Origin: Caulobacter sp.
GTDB taxonomy: Bacteria > Pseudomonadota > Alphaproteobacteria > Caulobacterales > Caulobacteraceae
DNA: 64,000 nucleotides
NCBI GenBank assembly: GCA_028291055.1
Contig: JAQGIP010000037.1
Location: 49,301 to 113,300 of the forward strand
Direction: 5' to 3'
Position numbers and translations under genes: made by a program
In this document: piece after piece, positions 19,312 through 28,652 of the stretch
Position numbering within the stretch: position 1 is the first letter of the stretch
How the letters are laid out: each line of letters starts with the position of its first letter
The notes under the pieces: model-generated
The model's database searches: none
What the model saw: the letters and a program-made list of their open reading frames with translations, nothing else
Told to the model about the DNA's origin: nothing

Positions 19312-19494
19312 TTAGTCTTCCTTCGGCGTCAGGACCTGGCGGCCTTTATACATGCCGGTCTTCAGGTCGATGTGGTGCGGGCGCTTCAGCTCGCCGGTGT
19401 CCTTGTCTTCCACATAGGGGTTGGGCCCCAGGGCGTGGTGCGAGCGGCGCATGTTGCGACGCGACGGCGAAGTTTTGCGTTTAGGAACGGCCAT
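19312..19494 (-). CDS. rpmF: Ribosomal protein bL32
   Basis: 60 aa, the normal size. The start [20 protein letters not shown] is the invariant N-terminus of bL32, which fixes the ATG at 19494 although the frame stays open upstream. This copy lacks the CxxC zinc pair seen in some bL32 proteins. It is part of the large ribosomal subunit. A hairpin plus U-rich terminator follows. Confidence 0.97.
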   Translation of the reverse strand: MAVPKRKTSPSRRNMRRSHHALGPNPYVEDKDTGELKRPHHIDLKTGMYKGRQVLTPKED

Positions 19495-19597
19495 CGGAGT
19501 AACTCTGCTCGCAGGCGGTGGAAAAGGAAGCGGCGGCCAGGAGAGAACTCGTGGCCGCCACGTGAGCGCGGGCTTATGCCTCAAACCGTCCGAAGGA

Positions 19598-19900
19598 TCA
19601 AGGGCGGGGCTTGAGGTGGGCGGAATGATCCTGCTTCTCATGGAGAATACGCAGGACGATGACCTCAAGAGGCCCTTCCCGGTAGAAGAGGATATGGCGA
19701 CCCGATCGGATGCGACGGATATCCGCGCCCAACTCCGGCGCCAGAGGATATCGGCCTGGATGCGCACCGATCAGCGCGAGCCGCGTACCGATTTCGTCCA
19801 GATAGAGAGCCGACCTGGCCTCACCCCAATCGCACACGCCGTCGTGCCGAATCGCAACCATATCGGCACCAGCCGGAGCCGACAGCCGGACGCGCTTCAT
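19598..19900 (-). CDS. parE: ParE/RelE-superfamily toxin
   Basis: 100 aa. The RelE/ParE fold is indicated by the C-terminal pattern [32 protein letters not shown], close to the ParE consensus (R-x-Y/F-x-I-x-Y ... I-x-R-I-L-H). ParE toxins poison DNA gyrase. The ATG overlaps the antitoxin stop by 4 bp (ATGA), the standard operon order. The pair sits between rpmF and pyrG, where related genomes would usually lack it, so it is likely acquired. Confidence 0.92.
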   Translation of the reverse strand: MKRVRLSAPAGADMVAIRHDGVCDWGEARSALYLDEIGTRLALIGAHPGRYPLAPELGADIRRIRSGRHILFYREGPLEVIVLRILHEKQDHSAHLKPRP

Positions 19901-20136
19901 AGGCTCTTGATGAAAGCTCTGATTTCCTCGGGCGTCTCAAGGTCGATGTAACGCCCGTCCCGGACGGCCTGCTCGCCCTCTTCGAGAGCCGCCTTAAGGG
20001 CTTCGAGCTTTTCCTGCCGGACCTGCTCCTGCAGCGCCAGCGCGCGTGAGACCATTTCCGTCTCATCGCTGTATTCGCCCGCCTCTACACGGCGGCGGAC
20101 GATGTCCAGATCCTCAGGCTTCAGGCGGACGTTCAT
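19897..20136 (-). CDS. parD: ParD-type antitoxin
   Basis: 79 aa. The N-terminal ribbon-helix-helix-like region (MNVRLKPEDLDIVRRRVEAGEYSDETEMVSRAL) should bind the operon promoter. The C-terminal tail (EEGEQAVRDGRYIDLETPEE) matches the toxin-wrapping segment of ParD proteins, including the typical D/E-G-R motif. It precedes and overlaps parE by 4 bp. Autoregulation is known for the family. Confidence 0.92.
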   Translation of the reverse strand: MNVRLKPEDLDIVRRRVEAGEYSDETEMVSRALALQEQVRQEKLEALKAALEEGEQAVRDGRYIDLETPEEIRAFIKSL

Positions 20137-20166
20137 GCCGCCAAGATAGCGTAAAACCGCGCCGAC

Positions 20167-21861
<1,695 letters not shown>

Positions 21862-21879
21862 TCAATCAGCTGTGGAGGC

Positions 21880-22362
21880 TTATTTCTTGGCGGGGGTCGT
21901 GGGCGCGGGCTTGGAGGCCCCCGAACTGGCGGGCGGCGCCGACAGGTCCAGGCCGCCGTTCGACGGCGCGGTCAGCGGGCTGGGTTGCGCTTCCGAAGGC
22001 GAGACGCCCGGGATGCCGCCGGGAGCCGGAAGACCCGAGGGGTCCGTCTGGCCCGGAAGCGGCGCGTTGGGCTGAGGCCTGACCGGCGCGATGGCGGTGG
22101 GGTCGATGCGGTTGATCTTCAGGCCGCTGGCGTTCTTGCTGCGCGCGCCCAGGAAGGTCAGGGCCACGCTGAGCGTCAGGAAGACCGTAAATAGGATCCA
22201 GGTGGTGCGCGTCAGCAGGTCGCCCGCGCCGCGCGCGGTCATGAAGCCGGACGGCCCGCCACCCATGCCCAGGGCGCCGCCCTCGGAGCGCTGCATCAGC
22301 ACGACACCGATCAGGACGATGCAGACGAGGATGTGGAAGATGGTCAGGATGAGAAGCAGCAT
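21880..22362 (-). CDS. secG: Preprotein translocase subunit SecG
   Basis: 160 aa, longer than the about 110 residues of E. coli SecG because of a Pro/Ala/Ser-rich tail (residues 85-160). Two membrane helices are visible: LLLILTIFHILVCIVLIGVV and WILFTVFLTLSVALTF, with the conserved cytoplasmic loop LMQRSEGGALGMGGG between them. It assists SecYE in protein export. tpiA, its usual upstream neighbour, is about 5 kb away behind inserted genes. Confidence 0.95.
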   Translation of the reverse strand: MLLLILTIFHILVCIVLIGVVLMQRSEGGALGMGGGPSGFMTARGAGDLLTRTTWILFTVFLTLSVALTFLGARSKNASGLKINRIDPTAIAPVRPQPNAPLPGQTDPSGLPAPGGIPGVSPSEAQPSPLTAPSNGGLDLSAPPASSGASKPAPTTPAKK

Positions 22363-22508
22363 GGGGGCGTTCAGGACTACCGGCGGTCAGGGCGAAGGCG
22401 CCCCGGTTGAAACGAAACGAGCCCTCTAGCACTTGAGGTTCGCGCGCGCCATAGCTGGGGTCTGCGGCGCCGCGTGCAAGGCGCCGCACATCCCGTTGAG
22501 CAGAGACG

Positions 22509-23024
22509 ATGATCCTCGAGACCGAACGCCTGACGCTGACGCCGATCACCGCCGAGGACCGCGCCTTCCTCTATCCGATCATGGCCGACCCGGAGGTGAT
22601 GGCCCACTGGGACTCCGACGTCATCGACGACCCCGACGTCATCGACGCCATCCTGGAGGGCCAGATTCAGTCCATGGGTGACGGGATCGCCTGGTACTGG
22701 TCCATGCGCCTGACCGGCGGCGGCGGCTTCGTCGGCTCCTGCGACCTGTCCGACATCGACTGGCGTCACCACCGGGCGGAAGTCGGCTTCATCATGGGCA
22801 AGGACGCCTGGGGCCAGGGCTATGCGATCGAAGCCATGCGCGCGGTGATGGCCTTCGCCGCCAGCCAGGGCCTGAAGCGGCTGTGGGCGAGAACCCATGT
22901 CGGCAACACCCGCTCCGACAACCTGCTCCAGAAGCTGGGCTTCGAGGCCGAGGGCTATATGCGCGGCCACATCGACCGCGACGGCGAGCGGCGCGACGTG
23001 AGGCTGTGGGGGATGCTGCTCTAG
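22509..23024 (+). CDS. GNAT-family N-acetyltransferase (RimJ/RimL type)
   Basis: 171 aa. It starts MILETERLTLTPITAEDRAF, typical of RimJ/RimL-like transferases. The acetyl-CoA-binding motif A is GKDAWGQGYAIEAMRAVMAF and motif B includes WARTHVGNTRSDNLLQKLGF. It would acetylate an amine, either a protein N-terminus or a small molecule; the acceptor is unknown. Its stop overlaps that of the convergent cyclophilin gene by 4 bp. Confidence 0.9.
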   Translation: MILETERLTLTPITAEDRAFLYPIMADPEVMAHWDSDVIDDPDVIDAILEGQIQSMGDGIAWYWSMRLTGGGGFVGSCDLSDIDWRHHRAEVGFIMGKDAWGQGYAIEAMRAVMAFAASQGLKRLWARTHVGNTRSDNLLQKLGFEAEGYMRGHIDRDGERRDVRLWGMLL

Positions 23025-23707
23025 ACCCGTCGCATCGTATTGATCGCCACCGGAACGGTCAGGATCTGGCCCTTCATCGAGGCCGTGCGCGCCGCGCCGC
23101 CGGTGGGCGAGAGCAGGATCTTCTTCACCAGGTCCATACCCTGGACCACCTTGCCGAAGGCCGCGTAGCCGGGGTCCTTGGTCTTGGGGTCCGCATCCAG
23201 GCCCGAGGCGTTGCCCACGCAGAAGAAGAAGTCGGAGGTGGCGGTGCCCGGGGCCTCCCGGGCCATGGAGATGGCGCCGTCGGTGTTCGACAGGCCGGTC
23301 AGCAGGGTGGACTCGTGCGCGATGGGCTTCAGGCGCGGCGTGGTCGGCTTCAGCCCGCCCTGCACCAGGCCGAACAGCGGATCGGCCGCCACCTTCACGG
23401 CCCGGTAGATGTAGGCGTTGTCGTACAGCTTGCCGTCCACATAGCGCAGGAAGTTGCGGCAGGTGATCGGGGCCTTGTCGGCATAGAGGTCCACGAGGAT
23501 CGGCCCGGCGCTGGTGGCGATCTTGATGCGGATCGCGCCGGCCGGGACCGGCGGCGGGCCGGCGGGCGTTGCGGGGGCGGGAGCGGGCGTCGCCGGAACG
23601 GGAGCCGCCGGCGGCGCTGCGGGGGCCAGTGCGGGCGAGGTTTGAGCCGCCGCCGGCAGGGCGCTCATCGCCCCCAGCCCCGCCAGGAAGGTCCGCCGCA
23701 TCACCAT
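23021..23707 (-). CDS. Exported cyclophilin-type peptidyl-prolyl isomerase
   Basis: 228 aa from the ATG at 23707, which has GGAGA a few bases upstream. The signal MVMRRTFLAGLGAMSALPAAAQ contains a twin-arginine RRTFLAG pattern, so Tat export is possible. An Ala/Pro-rich linker (residues 23-65) precedes the cyclophilin domain: KIATSAGPILVDLYADKAP, then FLRYVDGKLYDNAYIYRAVK and AISMAREAPGTATSDFFFCVG, ending AAFGKVVQGMDLVKKI. It would speed proline isomerisation in periplasmic proteins. Confidence 0.9.
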   Translation of the reverse strand: MVMRRTFLAGLGAMSALPAAAQTSPALAPAAPPAAPVPATPAPAPATPAGPPPVPAGAIRIKIATSAGPILVDLYADKAPITCRNFLRYVDGKLYDNAYIYRAVKVAADPLFGLVQGGLKPTTPRLKPIAHESTLLTGLSNTDGAISMAREAPGTATSDFFFCVGNASGLDADPKTKDPGYAAFGKVVQGMDLVKKILLSPTGGAARTASMKGQILTVPVAINTMRRV

Positions 23708-23805
23708 GTCCGGTCTCCAGATTGCCCGGCCCCATTTCCGCACGAAGCGGGCGCGCCGCCAACCATCCTCTTGACCACCCCGCCCGCCTCGCTCACCACC
23801 AACCG

Positions 23806-24537
23806 ATGACCCAGCCTTCCCCGCCCGAAAGCCCGCTGCACGGCCCCGGCGTCATTCCCGCCGGCAAGGCCCCGACCAGCCTGGTGATCTTCCTGCACGG
23901 CTACGGCTCCAACGGGGCCGACCTGATCTCGCTGGCGCCCTACTTCCAGGCCGCCCTGCCCGACGCCGCCTACCTGGCCCCCAACGCACCCGAGGAATGC
24001 CCCGGCGCGCCGGACGGCTACCAGTGGTGGCCCATCGTCACGCTCAGCCGCGAGGAGCGGGCCTACGGCGCCTACATGGCCGCCCCCGCCGTCCACGCCT
24101 TCATCGACGCCATGCTGGCCCGCTTCAACCTCACCGAGGAGCGCCTGGTCCTGGTCGGCTTCAGCCAGGGGACGATGATGGCCCTGGAAGTCGGCCTGCG
24201 CCGCGAACGCCCGCTGGCCGGGATCATCGGCTACAGCGGCATGATCGCCGACGACACCCGCCTGGAGGCCGAGATCCGCTCGCGCCCGCCCGTCCTGCTG
24301 GTTCATGGCGATGAAGACCCGGTGCTACCCGTCAGCCACTTTCACGACGCCAAGGCCACCCTCGAACGCCTGGCCGTGCCGCTGACCACCCACATCTCCC
24401 CCGGCCTCGGCCACAGCATCGACCCCGCCGGCCTGGCGCTCGGCGTCGACTTCCTCAAGCGCGTGCTGCCGGGGCCGAAGACGTGGTCCAGCACCGGCGG
24501 CACGGTACGGATGAGTACGACGGGGAAGATGCAGTAG
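23806..24537 (+). CDS. Phospholipase/carboxylesterase family alpha/beta-hydrolase
   Basis: 243 aa from the ATG at 23806. Oxyanion region FLHGYGSNGADLISLAPYF, nucleophile elbow VGFSQGTMMAL, acid in VHGDEDPVLPVSHF and histidine in PGLGHSIDPAG complete the triad, as in bacterial carboxylesterases and acyl-protein-thioesterase-like enzymes. The typical WWPI segment is present (DGYQWWPIVTLS). No signal peptide, so it acts in the cytoplasm on small esters. It is divergent from the cyclophilin gene. Confidence 0.92.
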   Translation: MTQPSPPESPLHGPGVIPAGKAPTSLVIFLHGYGSNGADLISLAPYFQAALPDAAYLAPNAPEECPGAPDGYQWWPIVTLSREERAYGAYMAAPAVHAFIDAMLARFNLTEERLVLVGFSQGTMMALEVGLRRERPLAGIIGYSGMIADDTRLEAEIRSRPPVLLVHGDEDPVLPVSHFHDAKATLERLAVPLTTHISPGLGHSIDPAGLALGVDFLKRVLPGPKTWSSTGGTVRMSTTGKMQ

Positions 24538-24848
24538 GGGGCGGCGACTCTCCAGTCTCCGCTCGTCCCCGCGCAGGCGGGGATCCAAGCCGGGTCTCCG
24601 GTGGGGCATCGGTCCGATGGGCGGCCCGCTCCCGTCATCGCAGCGACGCGCACATTCTGGCAGGCCGCTTGGATCCCCGCCTCCGCGGGGACGAGCGGGT
24701 ATTGGGGGTGCGGCGTTACTGAGCCGCGCTCTCGGAAGCCCAAACGGTAACGATCAACACCCCGCCCCCAATTCTCCATCACCGCTAATTCCAACGGTCC
24801 CCATCCGGGCGCCAATCAGACGGCTCACTCCTACGAGGACATGAGCCG
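24538..24848. other. Intergenic region before the replication module
   Basis: 311 bp with no credible gene. The left half is filled by a palindromic element (24559-24698). The rest (24699-24848) runs up to the HTH gene; it presumably holds that gene's promoter, but I see no clear -35/-10 pair. No tRNA-like or obvious att core sequence was recognised. Confidence 0.6.
24559..24698. repeat. Palindromic repeat family C, copy 1
   Basis: The left arm CCGCTCGTCCCCGCGCAGGC is mirrored by the right arm ending CCGCGGGGACGAGCGG. Each arm holds its own small hairpin (CCCCGC..GCGGGG). It is related to 38252-38390 and to the single arm at 34353-34385. Copies at 24.6 and 38.3 kb also share a downstream GGGGTGCGGCGTT. 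Confidence 0.8.
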
Positions 24849-25070
24849 ATGACCCTGAACCCGCCCCTTCTGACCACCGCCCAGGCGGCCACCCACCTAG
24901 GCCTGAGCCGGCATTACCTGAACGACGCCCGCGTCACCGGGACCGGCCCCGCCTACGTCAAGCTGGGCGCGCTGGTGCGCTATCGCCATGCCGACCTGGA
25001 CGCCTGGGTCGCGGCCGCCCTGCGCCACAGCACCCAGGACGCCGCCCCTCGCGCGGGAGGCGATCAATGA
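24849..25070 (+). CDS. Small AlpA/excisionase-like helix-turn-helix protein
   Basis: 73 aa. LLTTAQAATHLGLSRHYLND and YVKLGALVRYRHADLDAWV match the winged HTH of excisionase/AlpA-type DNA-binding proteins found on mobile elements. Its stop overlaps the following Toprim gene start by 4 bp (ATGA), so the three genes 24849-27171 form one unit. In related elements such a protein controls excision or the replication genes; no integrase is present here. Confidence 0.82.
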   Translation: MTLNPPLLTTAQAATHLGLSRHYLNDARVTGTGPAYVKLGALVRYRHADLDAWVAAALRHSTQDAAPRAGGDQ

Positions 25071-25972
25071 CTGAGCCCCTCGATCTGGAGGCCGTGCGCC
25101 GCGCCCTGGGCGGGCGGCTGTCGGCCGACGGGCGGCGCTGGTGCGGGCCGGGGCCCGGCCATTCCAAGCGCGACGGTTCGCTGTCGGTGCGCATCCGCGA
25201 GGATGGCGCCGTCCTGATCCACAGCTTCGCGGGCGATGCCTTCGACGCCTGCGCGCAGCACCTTGGCCTCGATCGACGGCCCGGCCAGGGACCGGCATGG
25301 CGGCGCGCCCCGGTGGCCGACCGGCGCGCGGCGGCCAAACAGCGTTCGGAGGAGGCGGCGATGCTGGCCTTCTGCACCGGCGTCTGGGCCGAGCGCGGGC
25401 CGATCGGCGGCTCGCCGGCGGCGGACCATCTGATGCGCCGGGGCCTGCCCGGTCCCTTCCCGGACGCCCTGGCCTTCCACGCGGACGCGCCCTTCACCTA
25501 CCGGGGCGACCGGGGCGGGCCGGCGATGATGGCGCTGGCCCGCGACCGCATGGGCCAGATCACCGGCCTGCACCTGACCAGCATCGGCCTCGATCATCGC
25601 CGCGACGGCAAGGGCCGGCGGCTGCGGCGGATGTTCGGGCGGATGTCCGGCTCGGCCGTGCAACTGGCGCCCATGGGCGCGGACGGCGTGCTGGCCGTGG
25701 CCGAGGGCATCGAGACGGCGCTGGCGTTCGGCGAGCTGCACGCCGTGGCCTGCTGGGCCGCCCTCAGCGCCTCCGGTTTGACTGCCTTCCGCCCGCCGCC
25801 AGGGCTCAGACGCCTGATCATCGCCGCCGACGGCGACCCGGCGGGCGCCAACGCCGCGCTCACCCTGGCCGATCGCCTGAAGGACGACTGCGCGGTGGAC
25901 GTCTCGCCCGCCCGCGACGGCTTCGACTGGAATGACGAGTTGCTGAACTATCTGAAGGGAGGTGCGCGATGA
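25067..25972 (+). CDS. Toprim-domain primase-like protein of mobile-element type
   Basis: 301 aa. A zinc-binding-like N-terminus carries Cys26 and His32 (WCGPGPGHSKRDGSLSVRI), His52 (LIHSFAGD) and Cys62, as in CHC2-like primases of phage and plasmid origin. The Toprim domain has Glu213 in AVAEGIETALAF and the Asp255-x-Asp257 pair in IIAADGDPAG. Together these suggest a primase that makes primers for element replication. It overlaps both neighbours by 4 bp. Position between secG and tpiA suggests horizontal insertion. Confidence 0.85.
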   Translation: MTEPLDLEAVRRALGGRLSADGRRWCGPGPGHSKRDGSLSVRIREDGAVLIHSFAGDAFDACAQHLGLDRRPGQGPAWRRAPVADRRAAAKQRSEEAAMLAFCTGVWAERGPIGGSPAADHLMRRGLPGPFPDALAFHADAPFTYRGDRGGPAMMALARDRMGQITGLHLTSIGLDHRRDGKGRRLRRMFGRMSGSAVQLAPMGADGVLAVAEGIETALAFGELHAVACWAALSASGLTAFRPPPGLRRLIIAADGDPAGANAALTLADRLKDDCAVDVSPARDGFDWNDELLNYLKGGAR

Positions 25973-27171
25973 GCCCGGACGGAACCGGCCCGCTGACCCC
26001 GCCCATAGCGCTCAGCTTTCCTGGTCCGAGCCGCGAGCGACCGCCCTCCAACTGGGCCGGCGACCTGCGCGGCGTTCAGGACGAGCAGTGGCTGGTCAAG
26101 GGGATGGTCCCCTCCGAGGCCTATGTGGGCATCTTCGGGCGCCGGGGCTCGGCCAAGAGCTTCTTCGGCCTGGAGATGGCCATGCGGGGCGCGCTCGCCC
26201 AGCCCTTCCTGGGCCAGGCCACCCGGGGCTTCGGCAGCCTCTATTGCGTGGGCGAAAAGCAGAAGGCCTTCTCCAAGCGCGTGGCCGCCTGGCTGCGGGT
26301 CAACGACCCCGATGAGGCCATGCCGCCCGGCGTCGTCATCCGCTGGGGCGTGCCCGACCTGCTCGACCCGGCCTCGGTGATCGACTTCATCGCCGAGATC
26401 GAGGAGCGCAAGCCGGACTTCGAGGCGGCCGGCGCGCCGCTCAAGGCCGTCTTCCTCGACACCCTGTCACGCGCCATCCGGGGCGCCAGCGTCAGCGATC
26501 TGGCCGTGGCGGGCCCGGCCCTGGAAGCCATCCAGCAGATCAAGAAGCAGACCGGCGTCACCGTCCTGCCCCTGGCCCACGTGGCCAAGGCGCAAGGCGC
26601 GGAGACGCTCAAGGGCGCGGGCGAGTGGGAAGACATGGCCGACGCCCTGATCCGCATCGACCGCAAGGATGGCTCCAACCGCCGCACCGTGACCTTGAGC
26701 AAACAGTCCGACGAGATCGACGGCGCTAAGTGGGCCTTCGAACTGAAGCGCATCGACCTGGGCCTCAACAGCGACGGCGACCCGATCACCAGCTGCGTGA
26801 TGGTCACCTTGGACTGCGACCCGCTGGACCCGGACGTGAAGCTGAGCCGGGGGCCGAAACTGGGGTCGGCCGGCGAGATGATCCGCGCCGCGCTCAACCG
26901 CATGCTGGACGACGGACGGGCCAAACAGGTGCCCGCTTTCCCCGGCGTGCGCGGCTGCCAGAAGGGCGCGATGATCGCCGACCTGCGCGAGGCCAGCTAT
27001 GCGCTGGGCTTGCACCACCGTCATTTCGAGGACGAGAGCGACGAACCCGGACAGGCCAAGGCGAAGGAGAAGTGGCGCGAGGTGCGGCGCAAGACCTTCA
27101 AACGCGGCCTGGAACGGATGCACGAACTCAATGTCGTCAGGCAGGAAGGAGGCTGGGTCTGGTTCCGCTGA
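25969..27171 (+). CDS. RepA-like AAA/RecA-fold helicase of mobile-element type
   Basis: 400 aa. The P-loop at residues 57-64 is GRRGSAKS, with Ala instead of the usual Gly before the lysine. Walker B is AVFLDTLSRAIRG (Asp164), matching the RepA/RSF1010-like hexameric helicase pattern of an aliphatic run then DTLSRA. A sensor-like segment LPLAHVAKAQ follows. The C-terminal 100 residues (EMIRAALNRMLDDGRAK..., KRGLERMHELNVV) look like a winged-helix region. With the primase upstream this resembles the replication module of an integrated plasmid or phage-like element. Confidence 0.85.
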   Translation: MSPDGTGPLTPPIALSFPGPSRERPPSNWAGDLRGVQDEQWLVKGMVPSEAYVGIFGRRGSAKSFFGLEMAMRGALAQPFLGQATRGFGSLYCVGEKQKAFSKRVAAWLRVNDPDEAMPPGVVIRWGVPDLLDPASVIDFIAEIEERKPDFEAAGAPLKAVFLDTLSRAIRGASVSDLAVAGPALEAIQQIKKQTGVTVLPLAHVAKAQGAETLKGAGEWEDMADALIRIDRKDGSNRRTVTLSKQSDEIDGAKWAFELKRIDLGLNSDGDPITSCVMVTLDCDPLDPDVKLSRGPKLGSAGEMIRAALNRMLDDGRAKQVPAFPGVRGCQKGAMIADLREASYALGLHHRHFEDESDEPGQAKAKEKWREVRRKTFKRGLERMHELNVVRQEGGWVWFR

Positions 27172-27173
27172 CC

Positions 27174-27280
27174 GGAACACCGGAACACCCGGACATTCCG
27201 GCCTTCCTACCCTTTCAGTCCTGCGCCCCGGACAGGGGGAGCAAGCGGAACACACCCCTTAGGGGTGTTCCGCGTGTTCC
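27174..27280. repeat. Cluster of five GGAACAC motifs after the helicase gene
   Basis: GGAACAC occurs at 27174-27180, 27182-27188 and 27247-27253, and inverted (GTGTTCC) at 27265-27271 and 27274-27280. The third and fourth copies form a hairpin around CCCCTTAGGGG. Such clusters directly behind a replication gene may be iterons, an origin or an operator. No U-tract follows, so it is not a classical terminator. Confidence 0.6.
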
Positions 27281-27373
27281 TCCGGGGGTGGGGTTGGTGA
27301 GATAAGTTAGGCTCTCTGAGATCGAGCACTTCCGTCGCTCAAGCAAGAGGACTGGCAACCAAGGAATTGGCAC

Positions 27374-28123
27374 CTAAGCCCCCGCCACGATCCCCATGAA
27401 GTCCGCCGCCTTCAGCGACGCGCCGCCCACCAGCGCACCGCCGACTTCCTTCAGCCCCAGGATCTCCACCGCGTTGGAGGGCTTCACCGAGCCGCCGTAG
27501 AGGATGGGCACTCCGGCGCCGTGTTCGCCGAACTGCTGCATCAGGGTGGAGCGGATGGCCAGGTGGACCTGTTCGATCTGTTCGAGGGTGGGGGTCAGGC
27601 CCGTGCCGATGGCCCAGACGGGTTCGTAGGCCACGGAGAAGGCCTTGCCGGCCAGGGCGGCGGGGAGCGAGCCCCTCACCTGTCCGGTGACGACGGCCAG
27701 GGTGCGGCCGCCCTCGCGTTCCTCCAGGGTTTCGCCGACGCAGACGATGGGCTCCAGGCCGGCGGTGAGCGCGGCCTCGACCTTGGCGGCGATCAGCAGG
27801 TCGGTTTCGCCATAGCCCGCCCGGCGTTCGGAGTGGCCGAGGATGACCATCGTGGCCCCCGCGTCGGCCAGCATGGCGGCGGCGATGTCGCCGGTGAAGG
27901 CGCCGGAGGCCTCGGCGCGGCAGTCCTGGCCGCCCACGGCGACGCCGGTCCCGGCCAGGGCGTCGGCCATGCGCGCCACCAGGGTGGCGGGCGGGCAGAG
28001 CGCCACGCGCGCGGCGGGCGGGCTGGCGTCGACGGCGGCGGCGATGGCCCGGGCCTCGCTCAAGGCGGCGGCCAGGCCGTTCATCTTCCAATTGCCGGCG
28101 ATCAGGGGGCGCGGTGCGGTCAC
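27374..28123 (-). CDS. tpiA: Triosephosphate isomerase
   Basis: 249 aa. Interconverts dihydroxyacetone phosphate and glyceraldehyde 3-phosphate. GNWKMNG at the N-terminus gives the substrate Asn and Lys, ILGHSERR the catalytic His and SVAYEPVWAIGTG the catalytic Glu; the phosphate-binding VPILYGGSVKPSN and VGGASLKA segments are intact. secG normally lies directly downstream; here a 5 kb block with four cellular-type or mobile genes separates them. Confidence 0.98.
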   Translation of the reverse strand: MTAPRPLIAGNWKMNGLAAALSEARAIAAAVDASPPAARVALCPPATLVARMADALAGTGVAVGGQDCRAEASGAFTGDIAAAMLADAGATMVILGHSERRAGYGETDLLIAAKVEAALTAGLEPIVCVGETLEEREGGRTLAVVTGQVRGSLPAALAGKAFSVAYEPVWAIGTGLTPTLEQIEQVHLAIRSTLMQQFGEHGAGVPILYGGSVKPSNAVEILGLKEVGGALVGGASLKAADFMGIVAGA

Positions 28124-28652
28124 GGGCAGTCCTTTGGGCTTTGGTGTGTTGCTCCGCGCCTAAGGCATCGCGGGGTCTGTGTCACGTCGGGGCGCTGTAT
28201 GAAGAGATATGGACCGCCAAGGACGCCAAGGACGCCAAGGGTGGGCCATCACTCAGCGGCGGCGTCGGGTCGAGCCCGGAAGGATTCCGTCCACAGGCCA
28301 CACGGACAAAAAAGACAGATGCGTCGCTCGTACGGCCAATGGTATCGCGCCTTCGGCGCAGTCAGATCGATGCCAAGCCCGGTTCCCTCGGATAGCTTGC
28401 CCCCTTGGCGTCCTTGGCGTCCTTGGCGGTTCATCTTCTCAATGGCATCGGCCGCCCCCGTCCGTGGGGTCCGTGATGTCCGTGGACAGGATTTAAGCGG
28501 CCCCAAACACACGCCCGACCCAGAAAAACCCCAAAAGCACAGCCATACCCGCGCCCGAAGTCGCCCGCGCGCTTGCCGAAGCGCGATGGCCTCTACTATA
28601 CCGCCGCGTCGGCCGCGCCCGTGCGTGGACCGTCCTAAGGGTTGACCGCCAC
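28124..28652. other. 529-bp intergenic region between tpiA and ppiD
   Basis: No credible gene. Most of it is the nested palindromic element at 28201-28490. Short frames through it encode low-complexity repeats such as RQGRQGRQG and are judged non-coding. It must also hold the divergent promoters of tpiA and of ppiD-trpE, which I could not place with confidence. Confidence 0.7.
28201..28490. repeat. Palindromic repeat family D (GGACGCCAA tandem arms)
   Basis: Left arm ACCGCCAAGGACGCCAAGG with one more GACGCCAAGG unit (28213-28240) is mirrored by CCTTGGCGTCCTTGGCGTCC with TTGGCGGTT (28403-28431). A second inverted pair surrounds part of it: GTCCACAGGCCACACGGAC (28289-28307) against the GTCCGTGATGTCCGTGGAC-like stretch ending 28490. 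The arms contain 9-bp tandem units. Only one copy is in the window. Confidence 0.8.

Noticed and set aside
24849..27171. Complete prophage
   Set aside because: No integrase, terminase, capsid, tail or lysis genes flank the replication module.
28212..28240. Short tandem GACGCCAAG units considered as a CRISPR
   Set aside because: Nine-base units directly abut without spacers, and the array has an inverted partner; this is a palindromic repeat.
28209..28496. Frames encoding RQGRQGRQG-type peptides in the tpiA-ppiD spacer
   Set aside because: Translation of tandem DNA units with no start signal or homology.
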